This document shows positions 1 through 6,214 of a DNA stretch of 12,418 nucleotides, piece by piece. Source of the stretch: CAYMJM01 sp964391325 (GTDB lineage: Bacteria; Patescibacteriota; Dojkabacteria; B142; JAFGMG01); NCBI GenBank assembly GCA_964391325.1, contig CAYMJM010000021.1, forward strand, positions 1 through 12,418. Reading direction: 5' to 3'. The notes under the pieces are model-generated. The model ran no database searches. It saw only the letters and a list, made by a program, of their open reading frames with translations, and was not told the origin of the DNA. Made by a program: the position numbers and the translations under genes. Within the stretch, counting starts at the first letter, position 1. Every line of letters begins with the position of its first letter.

Positions 1-1
1 G

Positions 2-205
2 CAGGAGGTAGCTCAAAAGATTGAAGATTCACTTGAAAACGTGAGTAGATGCATTATTGCAATTGAGGGCTTTGATGTTCCACATTTTCATATCAAAATT
101 TATCCTACTTATGAGCCAGATCCTGTTAAAGATGCTTTTGGTCGAGGGGGTCCTAGAGCTGATGATAACGAATTGAAAAAGATCCAGGATAAAATTACTC
201 GTTAA
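2..205 (+). CDS. HIT-family protein, C-terminal part (5' end outside window)
   Basis: The last 67 codons of a gene that begins before the window, ending in TAA. The readable part contains VPHFHIKIYPTYEPD, which lines up with the histidine-triad block of HIT nucleotide hydrolases/transferases (usually VPHLHVHLIPRYEGD). HIT proteins cleave the phosphate of adenosine phosphoramidates or dinucleoside polyphosphates through the middle His. Here the first two His are present, but the third position of HxHxH is Lys (codon AAA at 95-97), so the triad is incomplete. A charged tail of about 40 residues follows the motif. The gene runs towards tsaC-tsaE and their 3' ends overlap by 11 bases, leaving no space for a separate terminator. 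The family call rests on one motif in a partial protein. The catalytic state is uncertain. Confidence 0.7.
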   Translation, partial: QEVAQKIEDSLENVSRCIIAIEGFDVPHFHIKIYPTYEPDPVKDAFGRGGPRADDNELKKIQDKITR

Positions 206-1319
206 TTTTGTACAGTTTGAATGATCTTTCCGTCTCTGATACATGGTTTATTGTAATTATATACAAACCATAATTGCGCTTCTGAAGCCATTGCTCAAGA
301 CCTCTGATTTTTTCAGGCCATTCAATTGCCACTAAATTAGAGGATTTTGTAGCATCTTCGATACCAATAGCTTGCAATAGTTTTTTGATGGGAGTGTTTT
401 CTATTACTAGCTGCTCTATCCTCCATAAATCATAATGATACAATTTACTGAATTTTTGTTTATCAAGATTGTACTGTCTTTCAATCATGAATGTAGGTGA
501 GATTATATTATCTTGAATTTCCAATGCTCGAGCAAGACCTTTCACAAAGTATGTTTTCCCTGCACCCAGTTCACCAGAAAGAAATATGGTAATTCCCCTA
601 CTCTTCCTCTCTTGATTAATTTTATTCCATACTGTTTCGGCAATTTTGTTTGTATCATCTTCAGAGGAGCTTTCCCACCGACCTAGCAGTTTTTTATTAT
701 CTGTAAGTATTCCTAATTTGTCTTCCCCTCTTAAAATAGTTGGTGTCTCTAAGGTGGTATCAATGACTATTGTTGGAGGTCTCTTCGGTAGTTTTCCATA
801 ATCAATAATGATATCGAGCATCTGAGTACGTTTATTTGAGATATTATTCAGCACATCATTTATTTGGTAAGGTACTTTCCCTCCTGAAACATTTGCACTT
901 GTAGCTGTTATGCCCTTTCCTATTGATTTAATAATTTGCCGGGGTATGACATGATTTGAAATTCTTATACCAAGTGTGCCAGTCTCAGATTCCAGTAATT
1001 TATTAGCAATATGTTTGCTTTTACTAACTACTGTAATTGGACCTGGGAGGAAGTTTTTATATAGATTGTCTGCAGTGCTGTTGATATCTACATATTCTTC
1101 TGCCATTTTTCGATCTGTAACGGCCATAGAAATAGCTTTGCCCTTTGGACGCCTTTTATACCTTATTAGTTTATTTACACCTCTTTCTGACGTGCATAAG
1201 GCTCCAATTCCATAACACGTTTCTGTGGGATAAATTACTAGTCCTCCGTTATTTAACCCTTCTGTGATAGTCTTTAACTGAGTAGTTGTTAATTTGTTTC
1301 TAACAGTAATGATTTGCAT
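195..1319 (-). CDS. tsaC/tsaE: fused TsaC (Sua5/YrdC) - TsaE tRNA t6A synthesis protein
   Basis: Two t6A-pathway proteins in one 374-residue chain. Residues 1 to about 200 are a YrdC/Sua5 domain, which makes threonylcarbamoyl-AMP from Thr, bicarbonate and ATP. It shows YPTETCYG near residue 31, the basic KRRPKGK stretch and SANVSGG at 141-147. After a short linker, residues from about 223 form a TsaE P-loop domain, the ATPase partner of TsaB-TsaD. It shows GELGAGKT (249-256), SPTF (274-277), HYDLWR (295-300) and EWPE (333-336). The two are separate genes in E. coli and B. subtilis. tsaB and tsaD are not in this window. An upstream in-frame ATG at 1334 would add five residues, but it overlaps the predicted extended -10 TGCTACAAT. 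The ATG at 1319, five bases after that box, is therefore preferred. No Shine-Dalgarno is present. Confidence 0.93.
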   Translation of the reverse strand: MQIITVRNKLTTTQLKTITEGLNNGGLVIYPTETCYGIGALCTSERGVNKLIRYKRRPKGKAISMAVTDRKMAEEYVDINSTADNLYKNFLPGPITVVSKSKHIANKLLESETGTLGIRISNHVIPRQIIKSIGKGITATSANVSGGKVPYQINDVLNNISNKRTQMLDIIIDYGKLPKRPPTIVIDTTLETPTILRGEDKLGILTDNKKLLGRWESSSEDDTNKIAETVWNKINQERKSRGITIFLSGELGAGKTYFVKGLARALEIQDNIISPTFMIERQYNLDKQKFSKLYHYDLWRIEQLVIENTPIKKLLQAIGIEDATKSSNLVAIEWPEKIRGLEQWLQKRNYGLYIITINHVSETERSFKLYKINE

Positions 1320-1324
1320 AAGGG

Positions 1325-1333
1325 ATTGTAGCA
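1325..1333 (-). promoter_or_regulatory. extended -10 promoter of tsaC-tsaE (leaderless)
   Basis: On the minus strand the sequence reads TGC-TACAAT-CCCTT-ATG. An extended -10 sits five bases before the preferred start, so transcription should begin at or next to the start codon. No good -35 hexamer lies 16-18 bases upstream, as is common for TGn promoters. Confidence 0.55.
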
Positions 1334-1354
1334 TAAAGGGAATATTTGCTATAG

Positions 1355-1378
1355 AAAAACCCGCCTCTGGCGGGTTTT
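1355..1378 (-). terminator. intrinsic terminator downstream of hup
   Basis: A perfect 10-bp stem (AAAACCCGCC paired with GGCGGGTTTT) with a three-base loop, bases 1356-1378. On the minus strand it is followed by a T run, so it ends hup transcription just before the tsaC-tsaE promoter. It is symmetric enough to act on the plus strand as well. Confidence 0.88.
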
Positions 1379-1426
1379 ATAATTTTCCAAGCTGTACCTT
1401 TGAGATTAAACTCAAAGAAGAAAAGG

Positions 1427-1699
1427 TTACTTAACCATTTCCTTAAAAGCTTTTCCAGCTTTAAATACAGGCACTGTTCTTGCTGGGATCTGAATAGTTG
1501 ATCCAGTTTGTGGATTTCTTCCAGTTCTTGCCTGTCTTCTGCTTGGCTTGAATGTTCCGAAGCCAGTGAATGTTATGGAGTCACCTTTTTTGACAGTATT
1601 CATAACTGCATCCATGAAAGCTTCTAGAACATCAGAAGCAGCTTTTTTTGTAAGACCAGTCTTAGAAGCGATATGGTCTACCATTTGTGTTTTGTTCAT
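1427..1699 (-). CDS. hup: HU-family DNA-binding protein
   Basis: A 90-residue histone-like protein that bends and packages DNA as a dimer in the nucleoid. The sequence opens MNKTQMVDHIASKTGLTKK and has the helical N-terminal half followed by GDSITFTGFGTF. The DNA-binding arm carries RTGRNPQTG with the conserved NP turn, then IPARTVPVFKAGKAFKEMV. Length and motifs are those of typical HU. The frame stays open upstream to an ATG at 1777, but the start at 1699 is chosen for two reasons. It gives the standard 90-residue length, and a strong AAAGGAGG lies nine bases before it. The added 26 residues match nothing in HU and would overlap the promoter. This is the only gene in the window with an obvious Shine-Dalgarno. 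It is flanked by its own promoters and a terminator, so it is probably monocistronic. Confidence 0.97.
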   Translation of the reverse strand: MNKTQMVDHIASKTGLTKKAASDVLEAFMDAVMNTVKKGDSITFTGFGTFKPSRRQARTGRNPQTGSTIQIPARTVPVFKAGKAFKEMVK

Positions 1700-1708
1700 G
1701 AGTAGAGG

Positions 1709-1716
1709 CCTCCTTT
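1709..1716 (-). promoter_or_regulatory. strong ribosome-binding site of hup
   Basis: The minus strand reads AAAGGAGG, nine bases before the ATG at 1699. It decides the HU start and is the only strong Shine-Dalgarno sequence in the window. Confidence 0.85.
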
Positions 1717-1724
1717 CTTTAGTT

Positions 1725-1742
1725 GCCCTTGAACTGCAGGGC
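1725..1742 (-). other. small hairpin in the hup 5' leader
   Basis: GCCCT and AGGGC form a 5-bp stem with an 8-base loop, just upstream of the hup ribosome-binding site and downstream of the predicted promoters. It may be a control element or may be chance. Nothing else supports a function. Confidence 0.3.
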
Positions 1743-1760
1743 GTAGATTTTGATATGTTA

Positions 1761-1806
1761 ATTATATCAATGCCCATAGTCTAGGGCTTATTTATATTTC
1801 TGTCAA
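1761..1806 (-). promoter_or_regulatory. hup promoter region, possibly two tandem promoters
   Basis: On the minus strand a perfect TTGACA (1801-1806) lies 17 bases before TAGACT (1778-1783), a good sigma70-type pair. Further downstream is a perfect TATAAT (1761-1766) without a clear -35. Either start gives an mRNA leader of roughly 55-75 bases, unlike the near-zero leaders predicted for most neighbours. Confidence 0.65.
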
Positions 1807-1981
1807 GCATTGTGCTTGTAATTAGCGGCTTTCGGTGATTTTAGTATAAATAGAGGCTATCTTAATTAACACAATCTGTTGGATTGATAGGCTAATCCGT
1901 CGATACAATTGCTAGTTAAGGCGATCCCAGAAAAAATATACAGATCTTTGAAATATAAGAAAACTGTGAAAACGCCTTTTT
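1807..1981. other. intergenic gap between ymdB and hup, no gene seen
   Basis: This is the upstream part of the largest gap in the window. It holds no plausible ORF. There are short inverted repeats that exclude each other (CAATC-TGTTG-GATTG and GGATT-N8-AATCC, around 1871-1897). There is also an AAGGCG...CGCCTT pair about 45 bases apart next to the ymdB stop. A T-rich stretch could help stop ymdB transcription, but no clean intrinsic terminator is visible. A small RNA is possible but unsupported. Confidence 0.3.
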
Positions 1982-2824
1982 TTACTTTACTTCTCTATCC
2001 AGTCTAGTAATTTTTTTTGCAGAAAAATTTTCAATTTCTAGTAAAACTGAATTGAAAATTCGCGCCCCTTTCATCTCTACTTTAAACTTCTTTTTAAACG
2101 GGTATTTGAAGTTTGGTATAACACTGTCAAAATCTACCCATAAAGAGGCAAACTTTACACCGCACATTCCAACATCTGTAACATACGCGCAGCCTTGAGT
2201 GGGGTCTTTTCTTGGTAATATTTTGGTGTCAACTGTTCCTACATGTGTATGTGTGCCGAGTACTGCAACAGCGTTTTCTTTAATTGACCAGGCAAAACTT
2301 GCTTTTTCTGCACTAGCTTCCGCATGGAAATCAATGATAAGTGGTAGCTGTTTTATATCTTCGCCGACTTTGGCTTGTATTTCCTTCAGCAGATCTTCTA
2401 CTGCCCAGAAAGGATTTTTCACCTTTTGTTTCATAAATTCTTGACCAAGCAAACAGGTTACCACTACTCTACCCTTTGATCCCAGATCGATAATGTCCCA
2501 GCCTTTTCCTGGTAGAAGCTCAGTCCTTTCGTAATTATAAGGTCTGACGAGAGGCGCAGATAAGTCCTGTAGGTCGGTTTTTGTTTCCTCTCGATCCCAT
2601 ATATGTTCTCCGGCTGTGAAGTAATCTATTCCATAGCCTTGCAATTCATTTAAAATTTCACGTGTAACTCCTCTTCCGCCTGCTGCGTTTTCGCAGTTTG
2701 CAATTACGAGATCTATAGCATTTTCTTTTTTTATCTGGGGCAAGATATCTCTGACCGCGTGTCTCCCTGGACGTGCCGAAATATCTCCCAAAAATAAAAT
2801 TTTGATAGTTGGGTTACTTGTCAT
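1982..2824 (-). CDS. ymdB: YmdB-family metallophosphoesterase
   Basis: A 280-residue calcineurin-like phosphoesterase of the YmdB/TIGR00282 type, at the usual length. In B. subtilis YmdB hydrolyses 2',3'-cyclic nucleotides and affects biofilm and RNA turnover; the role here is inferred from family only. Metal-site motifs occur in order: FLGDISARPG with D14, ANCENAAGG with E45, AGEHIWD with H74, IIDFHAE with H167, and GTHTHVGT with H192 and H194. One oddity is that the usual GNH ligand motif reads GEH, with Glu73 in place of the metal-binding Asn. All other ligands are kept, so it is probably still an enzyme. It is divergent from def across 71 bases. No Shine-Dalgarno precedes the ATG; a TATAAT lies 16 bases upstream. 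Confidence 0.92.
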   Translation of the reverse strand: MTSNPTIKILFLGDISARPGRHAVRDILPQIKKENAIDLVIANCENAAGGRGVTREILNELQGYGIDYFTAGEHIWDREETKTDLQDLSAPLVRPYNYERTELLPGKGWDIIDLGSKGRVVVTCLLGQEFMKQKVKNPFWAVEDLLKEIQAKVGEDIKQLPLIIDFHAEASAEKASFAWSIKENAVAVLGTHTHVGTVDTKILPRKDPTQGCAYVTDVGMCGVKFASLWVDFDSVIPNFKYPFKKKFKVEMKGARIFNSVLLEIENFSAKKITRLDREVK

Positions 2825-2840
2825 GATATATAATTATTAT

Positions 2841-2846
2841 ATTATA
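2841..2846 (-). promoter_or_regulatory. -10 box of the ymdB promoter
   Basis: The minus strand reads TATAAT, 16 bases before the ATG, predicting a leader of about 9-10 bases with no Shine-Dalgarno. The surrounding sequence is almost pure A/T, so other -10 choices closer to the ATG exist. No good -35 is visible. Confidence 0.4.
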
Positions 2847-2856
2847 CTCTAATAAA

Positions 2857-2887
2857 TTGAATTATTCTAATACATTCCTGTTATAAT
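2857..2887 (+). promoter_or_regulatory. def promoter, extended -10 (leaderless)
   Basis: TTGAAT (2857-2862), a 19-base spacer, then TGT-TATAAT with a perfect -10 at 2882-2887. The ATG follows eight bases later, so the transcript should start at or within a base or two of the start codon. Confidence 0.65.
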
Positions 2888-2895
2888 AGATTACT

Positions 2896-3450
2896 ATGGT
2901 ATTGAAAATAAGACAAATAGGGGATCCTGTACTGGAGGAGGTTGCAAAGCCTGTCGATAACATTAAGGACCCTAAAATTCAAAAGTTAATAGGGGATATG
3001 ATTGATACATGCAGGGCAGATATTGACCGAACTGCTGGACTTTCTGCGCCTCAAGTGGGAAAATCGTTGGCGATTTCTATTTGCAGAAGGTTTGATATAT
3101 CAGAAGAGACAGATGAGTGGGAAGTGATGATAAATCCTAGAATAACTGCAAAATCTACAGAGAAAACTATGATTTGGGAAGGATGCCTTAGCATAGGCGT
3201 TGGGGATAAAGCTTTATATGGGCCAGTTACCAGGCCAAAAAGAGTAGAGGTCACTTACTTAGATAGAGAAGGGAATGAGCAAGAATTAACAGCGGAAGAC
3301 TATTTTAGCCATGTAATTCAGCATGAGGTAGATCATGTAAACGGCTTGTTGTTTATTAAGTATGTTCCAAACCCCGATAAAAATTTATGGCTTTCAAAAG
3401 AGCTTGACAGATATATAGACACGTATGGGGAATTCCCCCCTATAGCTTAA
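2896..3450 (+). CDS. def: peptide deformylase
   Basis: A 184-residue metalloenzyme that removes the formyl group from the N-terminal Met of new proteins in the cytoplasm. All three family motifs are present: GLSAPQVG at about 48-55 (a Ser variant of GxxAAPQxG), EGCLS at 95-99 with metal ligand C97, and QHEVDHVNG at 142-150 with H143, E144 and H147. The length is typical. The ATG is the first in frame and sits eight bases after a perfect TATAAT, with no Shine-Dalgarno. It is divergent from ymdB and converges on comM with only 15 bases between the stops, so no terminator fits there. No methionyl-tRNA formyltransferase gene is in the window. Confidence 0.97.
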   Translation: MVLKIRQIGDPVLEEVAKPVDNIKDPKIQKLIGDMIDTCRADIDRTAGLSAPQVGKSLAISICRRFDISEETDEWEVMINPRITAKSTEKTMIWEGCLSIGVGDKALYGPVTRPKRVEVTYLDREGNEQELTAEDYFSHVIQHEVDHVNGLLFIKYVPNPDKNLWLSKELDRYIDTYGEFPPIA

Positions 3451-3465
3451 CCCTAAAGAATGATT

Positions 3466-4980
3466 TTAGCTAAATCTAAAACTTAAAGCTTCTGCAATAT
3501 GCTTCTGCTCTAGATGATCTGAAGACTCAATGTCAGCTATAGTTCTTGCTACTTTAAGTACGCGATAGTAAGAGCGTGCTGATAGGTTAAATTTTTCGAT
3601 TGCTTGTTTTAATAATGAAGTGGAGTTACTTTCCAGGTGAATGTATTTTTTAATTTCTTCCTGCCCCATATTTGCATTTGAATAGATAGGGTAACGAGCA
3701 TTCTTAAAGCGGTCTAGTTGTATAGCTCTTGCTTTAGATACAATTTGTTGTATTTCCTGCGAACTTGATCCTCCTGTTTCTGTTAAAAGCTCTGAGTTTT
3801 TAACTTTTGGGACCCAGACATGCATATCTATCCGATCAAGTATAGGCCCACTGATCTTCTTCTTGTACTTAATACGTTCAGATGGGCTGCATATGCAATC
3901 TTTATCTGGATCACCGAGGAAGCCGCATTTACATGGATTCATAGCTGCAACTAATTGGAAGTTAGCTGGAAAAGTACAACTTCCATTTGCTCTGGAAATA
4001 TTTATAACTTTATCTTCCAGCGGTTGCCGCAACACTTCCAAGGTTTTTAGGTTGAACTCTGTAAGCTCATCTAGAAATAAAATCCCATTGTGGGCTAAAC
4101 TTATTTCTCCTGGTCGCGGGAACGATCCACCACCTACTAAAGAGACCTGAGAGCAGGTATGATGTGGAGAACGAAATGGACGCTCCGTAATAAGGGGAGA
4201 ACTGTCGTTTAGAATTCCTGCAATACTATGAATTTTAGTAATTTCTATACTTTCTTGAAGTGTAAGGGCTGGCATTATTGTAGGGAGCATCTTAGACAGG
4301 TATGTTTTGCCTGATCCGGGTACACCGGAAAGTAAAATGTTGTGTCCGCCTGCTGCTGCTATTGTCAAGGCTCTTTTTACCATTTTCTGACCTTTCACGT
4401 GAATCATGTCGTATTTAAGTTTTTTTCTGGATACGACTAAAGCAGGTGAATATCTAACAGGTGAGATAGGATCAATTTCGAAGTGCTTTACGAGTTGATT
4501 AAGATTTTTTACTGGGATTGTTTCTATCTTGTCTATGAGCTGAGCTTCCTTTATATTAGCTTCGGGAATATATATTGTTTTAAAACCTAATTTTTTAATC
4601 GAATCCAGAGTAGCTAGCAGGCCTTTGATCGGTTTTACACTTCCATCTAAAGAAAGTTCGCCGGTAAATAGAGAGGAAGTTCCGGGATCCTTTTTTATCC
4701 TTCCACTTGCGATAAGAAGCCCGACGGCCATGGGTAAATCGTATGCTGGACCTGTTTTAGGAATGTCTGCTGGTGCCAGATTAATTATTTTATGCCCAGG
4801 TCCTAACTCAATATTTGAATTTCTAAACGCAGACAAAATCCGATCCTTGGCTTCTTGAATAGCTTTGTCAGGGAGGCCTATTATACTTATTTTCCTTTCC
4901 CCGCGAGCTATGTCTACTTCCACCTCAATAACTTTTGCTTCCATCCCAAGTAGGGTAGGGGCAAAGACTTTATTAAACAT
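3466..4980 (-). CDS. comM: ComM/YifB-type Mg-chelatase-like AAA+ ATPase
   Basis: A 504-residue protein of the YifB/ComM family; ComM is a hexameric helicase that promotes branch migration when incoming DNA recombines during natural transformation. It has the full three-part layout. Residues 1 to about 170 are a Lon-protease-like fold with GELSLDGSVKPIKG at 107-120. Residues about 190-395 are an AAA+ core with GVPGSGKT (219-226), ILFLDE (300-305) and DRIDMHV (382-388). The C-terminal helical domain contains LSARSYYRVLKVARTIADIE. A Cys cluster (C350, C352, C362, C364) lies in the AAA+ core, as in relatives. It is intact and of normal length. Whether this cell takes up DNA cannot be judged here, since no other competence gene is present. 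There is no Shine-Dalgarno; TATAAC lies five bases from the ATG. Confidence 0.93.
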   Translation of the reverse strand: MFNKVFAPTLLGMEAKVIEVEVDIARGERKISIIGLPDKAIQEAKDRILSAFRNSNIELGPGHKIINLAPADIPKTGPAYDLPMAVGLLIASGRIKKDPGTSSLFTGELSLDGSVKPIKGLLATLDSIKKLGFKTIYIPEANIKEAQLIDKIETIPVKNLNQLVKHFEIDPISPVRYSPALVVSRKKLKYDMIHVKGQKMVKRALTIAAAGGHNILLSGVPGSGKTYLSKMLPTIMPALTLQESIEITKIHSIAGILNDSSPLITERPFRSPHHTCSQVSLVGGGSFPRPGEISLAHNGILFLDELTEFNLKTLEVLRQPLEDKVINISRANGSCTFPANFQLVAAMNPCKCGFLGDPDKDCICSPSERIKYKKKISGPILDRIDMHVWVPKVKNSELLTETGGSSSQEIQQIVSKARAIQLDRFKNARYPIYSNANMGQEEIKKYIHLESNSTSLLKQAIEKFNLSARSYYRVLKVARTIADIESSDHLEQKHIAEALSFRFS

Positions 4981-4985
4981 ATGGC

Positions 4986-5012
4986 GTTATAACTTAAACT
5001 TGGTATATTATA
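4986..5012 (-). promoter_or_regulatory. comM promoter candidates
   Basis: On the minus strand there are two possible -10 boxes: TATAAC (4986-4991), five bases before the ATG, and TATAAT (5007-5012), 26 bases before it. Neither has a good -35. The first would give a leaderless mRNA; the second would give a leader of about 18 bases with no Shine-Dalgarno. Confidence 0.4.
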
Positions 5013-5044
5013 TTTTCTTAACATTAATAATTCCTGAATAGTTT

Positions 5045-5590
5045 ATGGATTACTTTTACAAGAACTTTCGTTTTTGCCCTGTTTGCGGCACGAAGTACAA
5101 TCAGAAAGAGACAGACGGAGAGAATTTAGTATTTCAATGCAGAAAGTGCCAATATCGGCTTTACATAAACATGAACCCAGCAGTTGTAGCTGTTATTCCA
5201 AACGCGTTCAAAAAAGAGGAGTTGCTGCTTACAACAAGAAACATGAACCCAGGTAAAGGGTTACTTAGTATTCCTGGAGGGTTTTTGAAGTTTGGGGAAG
5301 CCCCAGATATAGCTATAAGAAGAGAGATGCAAGAGGAGTTGGGAATGGAAGTGAAGCCAAAAAGCATATTAACTGTAGGAATTACAAGATATGAGTATCA
5401 AGGATTTGTTTACCTGAATACTCCAATATATTATCTTATGGAAACTATAGAAACTTTACCCGAGGTGCTTGATAAACTTGAAAACCAGAAGGTTGATTTC
5501 TACAATGTTTCCAAGCTTCTCGAACATACTGGGGTTTTAGCATTTGATGCAGATGTGAGAGCCATTGAAAAGTATATAGATATTTTGTAA
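5045..5590 (+). CDS. Nudix hydrolase with N-terminal zinc ribbon
   Basis: A 181-residue protein. An N-terminal zinc ribbon uses CPVC (C11, C14) and CRKC (C32, C35), and a Nudix domain follows from about residue 45. The Nudix box is complete (GX5EX7REUXEEXGU): G79, E85, R93, E94, E97, E98 and G100. Nudix enzymes cleave nucleoside diphosphates linked to another group. The ribbon-plus-Nudix layout resembles NudC (NADH pyrophosphatase), but this protein is shorter and I see no N-terminal NudC domain, so the substrate stays open. It lies divergent from comM with 64 bases between the starts. No Shine-Dalgarno and no convincing -10 close to the ATG are seen. The following 75 bases lack a clean terminator. 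Confidence 0.9.
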   Translation: MDYFYKNFRFCPVCGTKYNQKETDGENLVFQCRKCQYRLYINMNPAVVAVIPNAFKKEELLLTTRNMNPGKGLLSIPGGFLKFGEAPDIAIRREMQEELGMEVKPKSILTVGITRYEYQGFVYLNTPIYYLMETIETLPEVLDKLENQKVDFYNVSKLLEHTGVLAFDADVRAIEKYIDIL

Positions 5591-5633
5591 TGTCCTTGCC
5601 TTGCTTGCGTTTTAGAAATTAAATTCCTAAGTT

Positions 5634-5662
5634 TTGAAAAATTTTTAATTATATGCTATATT
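5634..5662 (+). promoter_or_regulatory. hsp20 upstream promoter, extended -10
   Basis: TTGAAA (5634-5639), a 17-base spacer, then TGC-TATATT with the -10 at 5657-5662. The predicted start near 5669 falls inside the CIRCE-like repeat, the same geometry as HrcA-controlled promoters. A second, weaker -10 (TATTAT, 5705-5710) lies nine bases before the ATG and has TTAACT 17 bases upstream of it. Confidence 0.6.
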
Positions 5663-5665
5663 TAT

Positions 5666-5692
5666 TTAGCAGTTAGTTGTATTAACTGCTAA
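5666..5692 (+). promoter_or_regulatory. CIRCE-like operator (predicted HrcA site) upstream of hsp20
   Basis: A perfect inverted repeat in 9-9-9 layout: TTAGCAGTT-N9-AACTGCTAA (10 bp per arm if the next base pair is counted). The CIRCE consensus is TTAGCACTC-N9-GAGTGCTAA. Each arm matches 7 of 9 bases with symmetric changes, and the 9-base spacing is exact. It lies at the predicted transcription start of a heat-shock gene, where HrcA would block transcription. hrcA itself is not in the window. Confidence 0.65.
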
Positions 5693-5719
5693 CTTTATTT
5701 TACTTATTATCTTACTACA

Positions 5720-6136
5720 ATGAGGATGACTGTTTGGGATCCATACACTCTAGCACGAAGAATGAGAGATTTTGATGGTAGCTGGGATATGTTGGAGTGG
5801 GATGATACACAGCTGGATATGTACGAAGAAGAGGATAAAGTTGTGGTAAATATAAAGGCTCCTGGATTTGATGAGAAAAACATAGATATAACGATTGAGA
5901 ATAATTCGTTAACAGTTACCGGGAACGTAGAAACAAAAGAAGAAGAGGAAGATAAAAAGAAGAAATACTATAGAAAGGAAATTTCCAGAAAGTCTTTTAC
6001 ACGAACAGTTTCTTTGCCTTCTAGAGTAATGGCGGATAAGGCTAATGCGCAATTCAGGAATGGTATACTTGAGATTATTTTGCCAAAAGCAGAGGAAAGT
6101 AAGCCAAAGAAAGTAAATATTCAACTAGGGAAATAA
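5720..6136 (+). CDS. hsp20: small heat-shock protein, Hsp20/alpha-crystallin family
   Basis: A 138-residue ATP-independent holdase that binds unfolding proteins and keeps them refoldable. A short N-terminal arm rich in Asp, Met and Trp (DPYTLARRMRDFDGSWDML) leads into an alpha-crystallin domain at about 30-124. That domain has IKAPGFDEKNIDITIENNSLTVTG-type strands and the signature FRNGILEIILPK near 112-123. The C-terminal tail holds VNIQL, which resembles the I-x-I oligomerisation motif. A Glu/Lys-rich loop (about 71-83) sits in the middle of the domain. The length is normal. A second ATG lies two codons in, and the first is used here by convention. Control is probably by heat shock through the CIRCE-like repeat upstream. 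It ends at a strong palindromic terminator and is convergent with the sortase gene. Confidence 0.95.
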   Translation: MRMTVWDPYTLARRMRDFDGSWDMLEWDDTQLDMYEEEDKVVVNIKAPGFDEKNIDITIENNSLTVTGNVETKEEEEDKKKKYYRKEISRKSFTRTVSLPSRVMADKANAQFRNGILEIILPKAEESKPKKVNIQLGK

Positions 6137-6145
6137 AAGTTTAGA

Positions 6146-6191
6146 AAGCACATAAAAATAGCAGCGTGAAGGCTGCTATTTTTATGTGCTT
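6146..6191. terminator. bidirectional terminator between hsp20 and sortase
   Basis: A perfect 20-bp inverted repeat (arms 6146-6165 and 6172-6191) with the 6-base loop GTGAAG. The core GCAGC/GCTGC stem is followed by TATTTTTA on both strands, so each direction gives a hairpin plus U-rich tract. It serves the convergent hsp20 and sortase genes. Confidence 0.9.
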
Positions 6192-6214
6192 ACCTTTCCT
6201 ATCAAAACCCAAAG

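Noticed and set aside
1427..1777. Longer 116-residue reading of HU starting at 1777
   Set aside because: The extra 26 residues have no HU similarity and would overlap the promoter, while a strong ribosome-binding site and the normal 90-residue length support the start at 1699.
1857..1897. Small non-coding RNA in the ymdB-hup gap
   Set aside because: The hairpins are short, there is no clear promoter with a terminator on the same strand, and no known RNA family was recognised.
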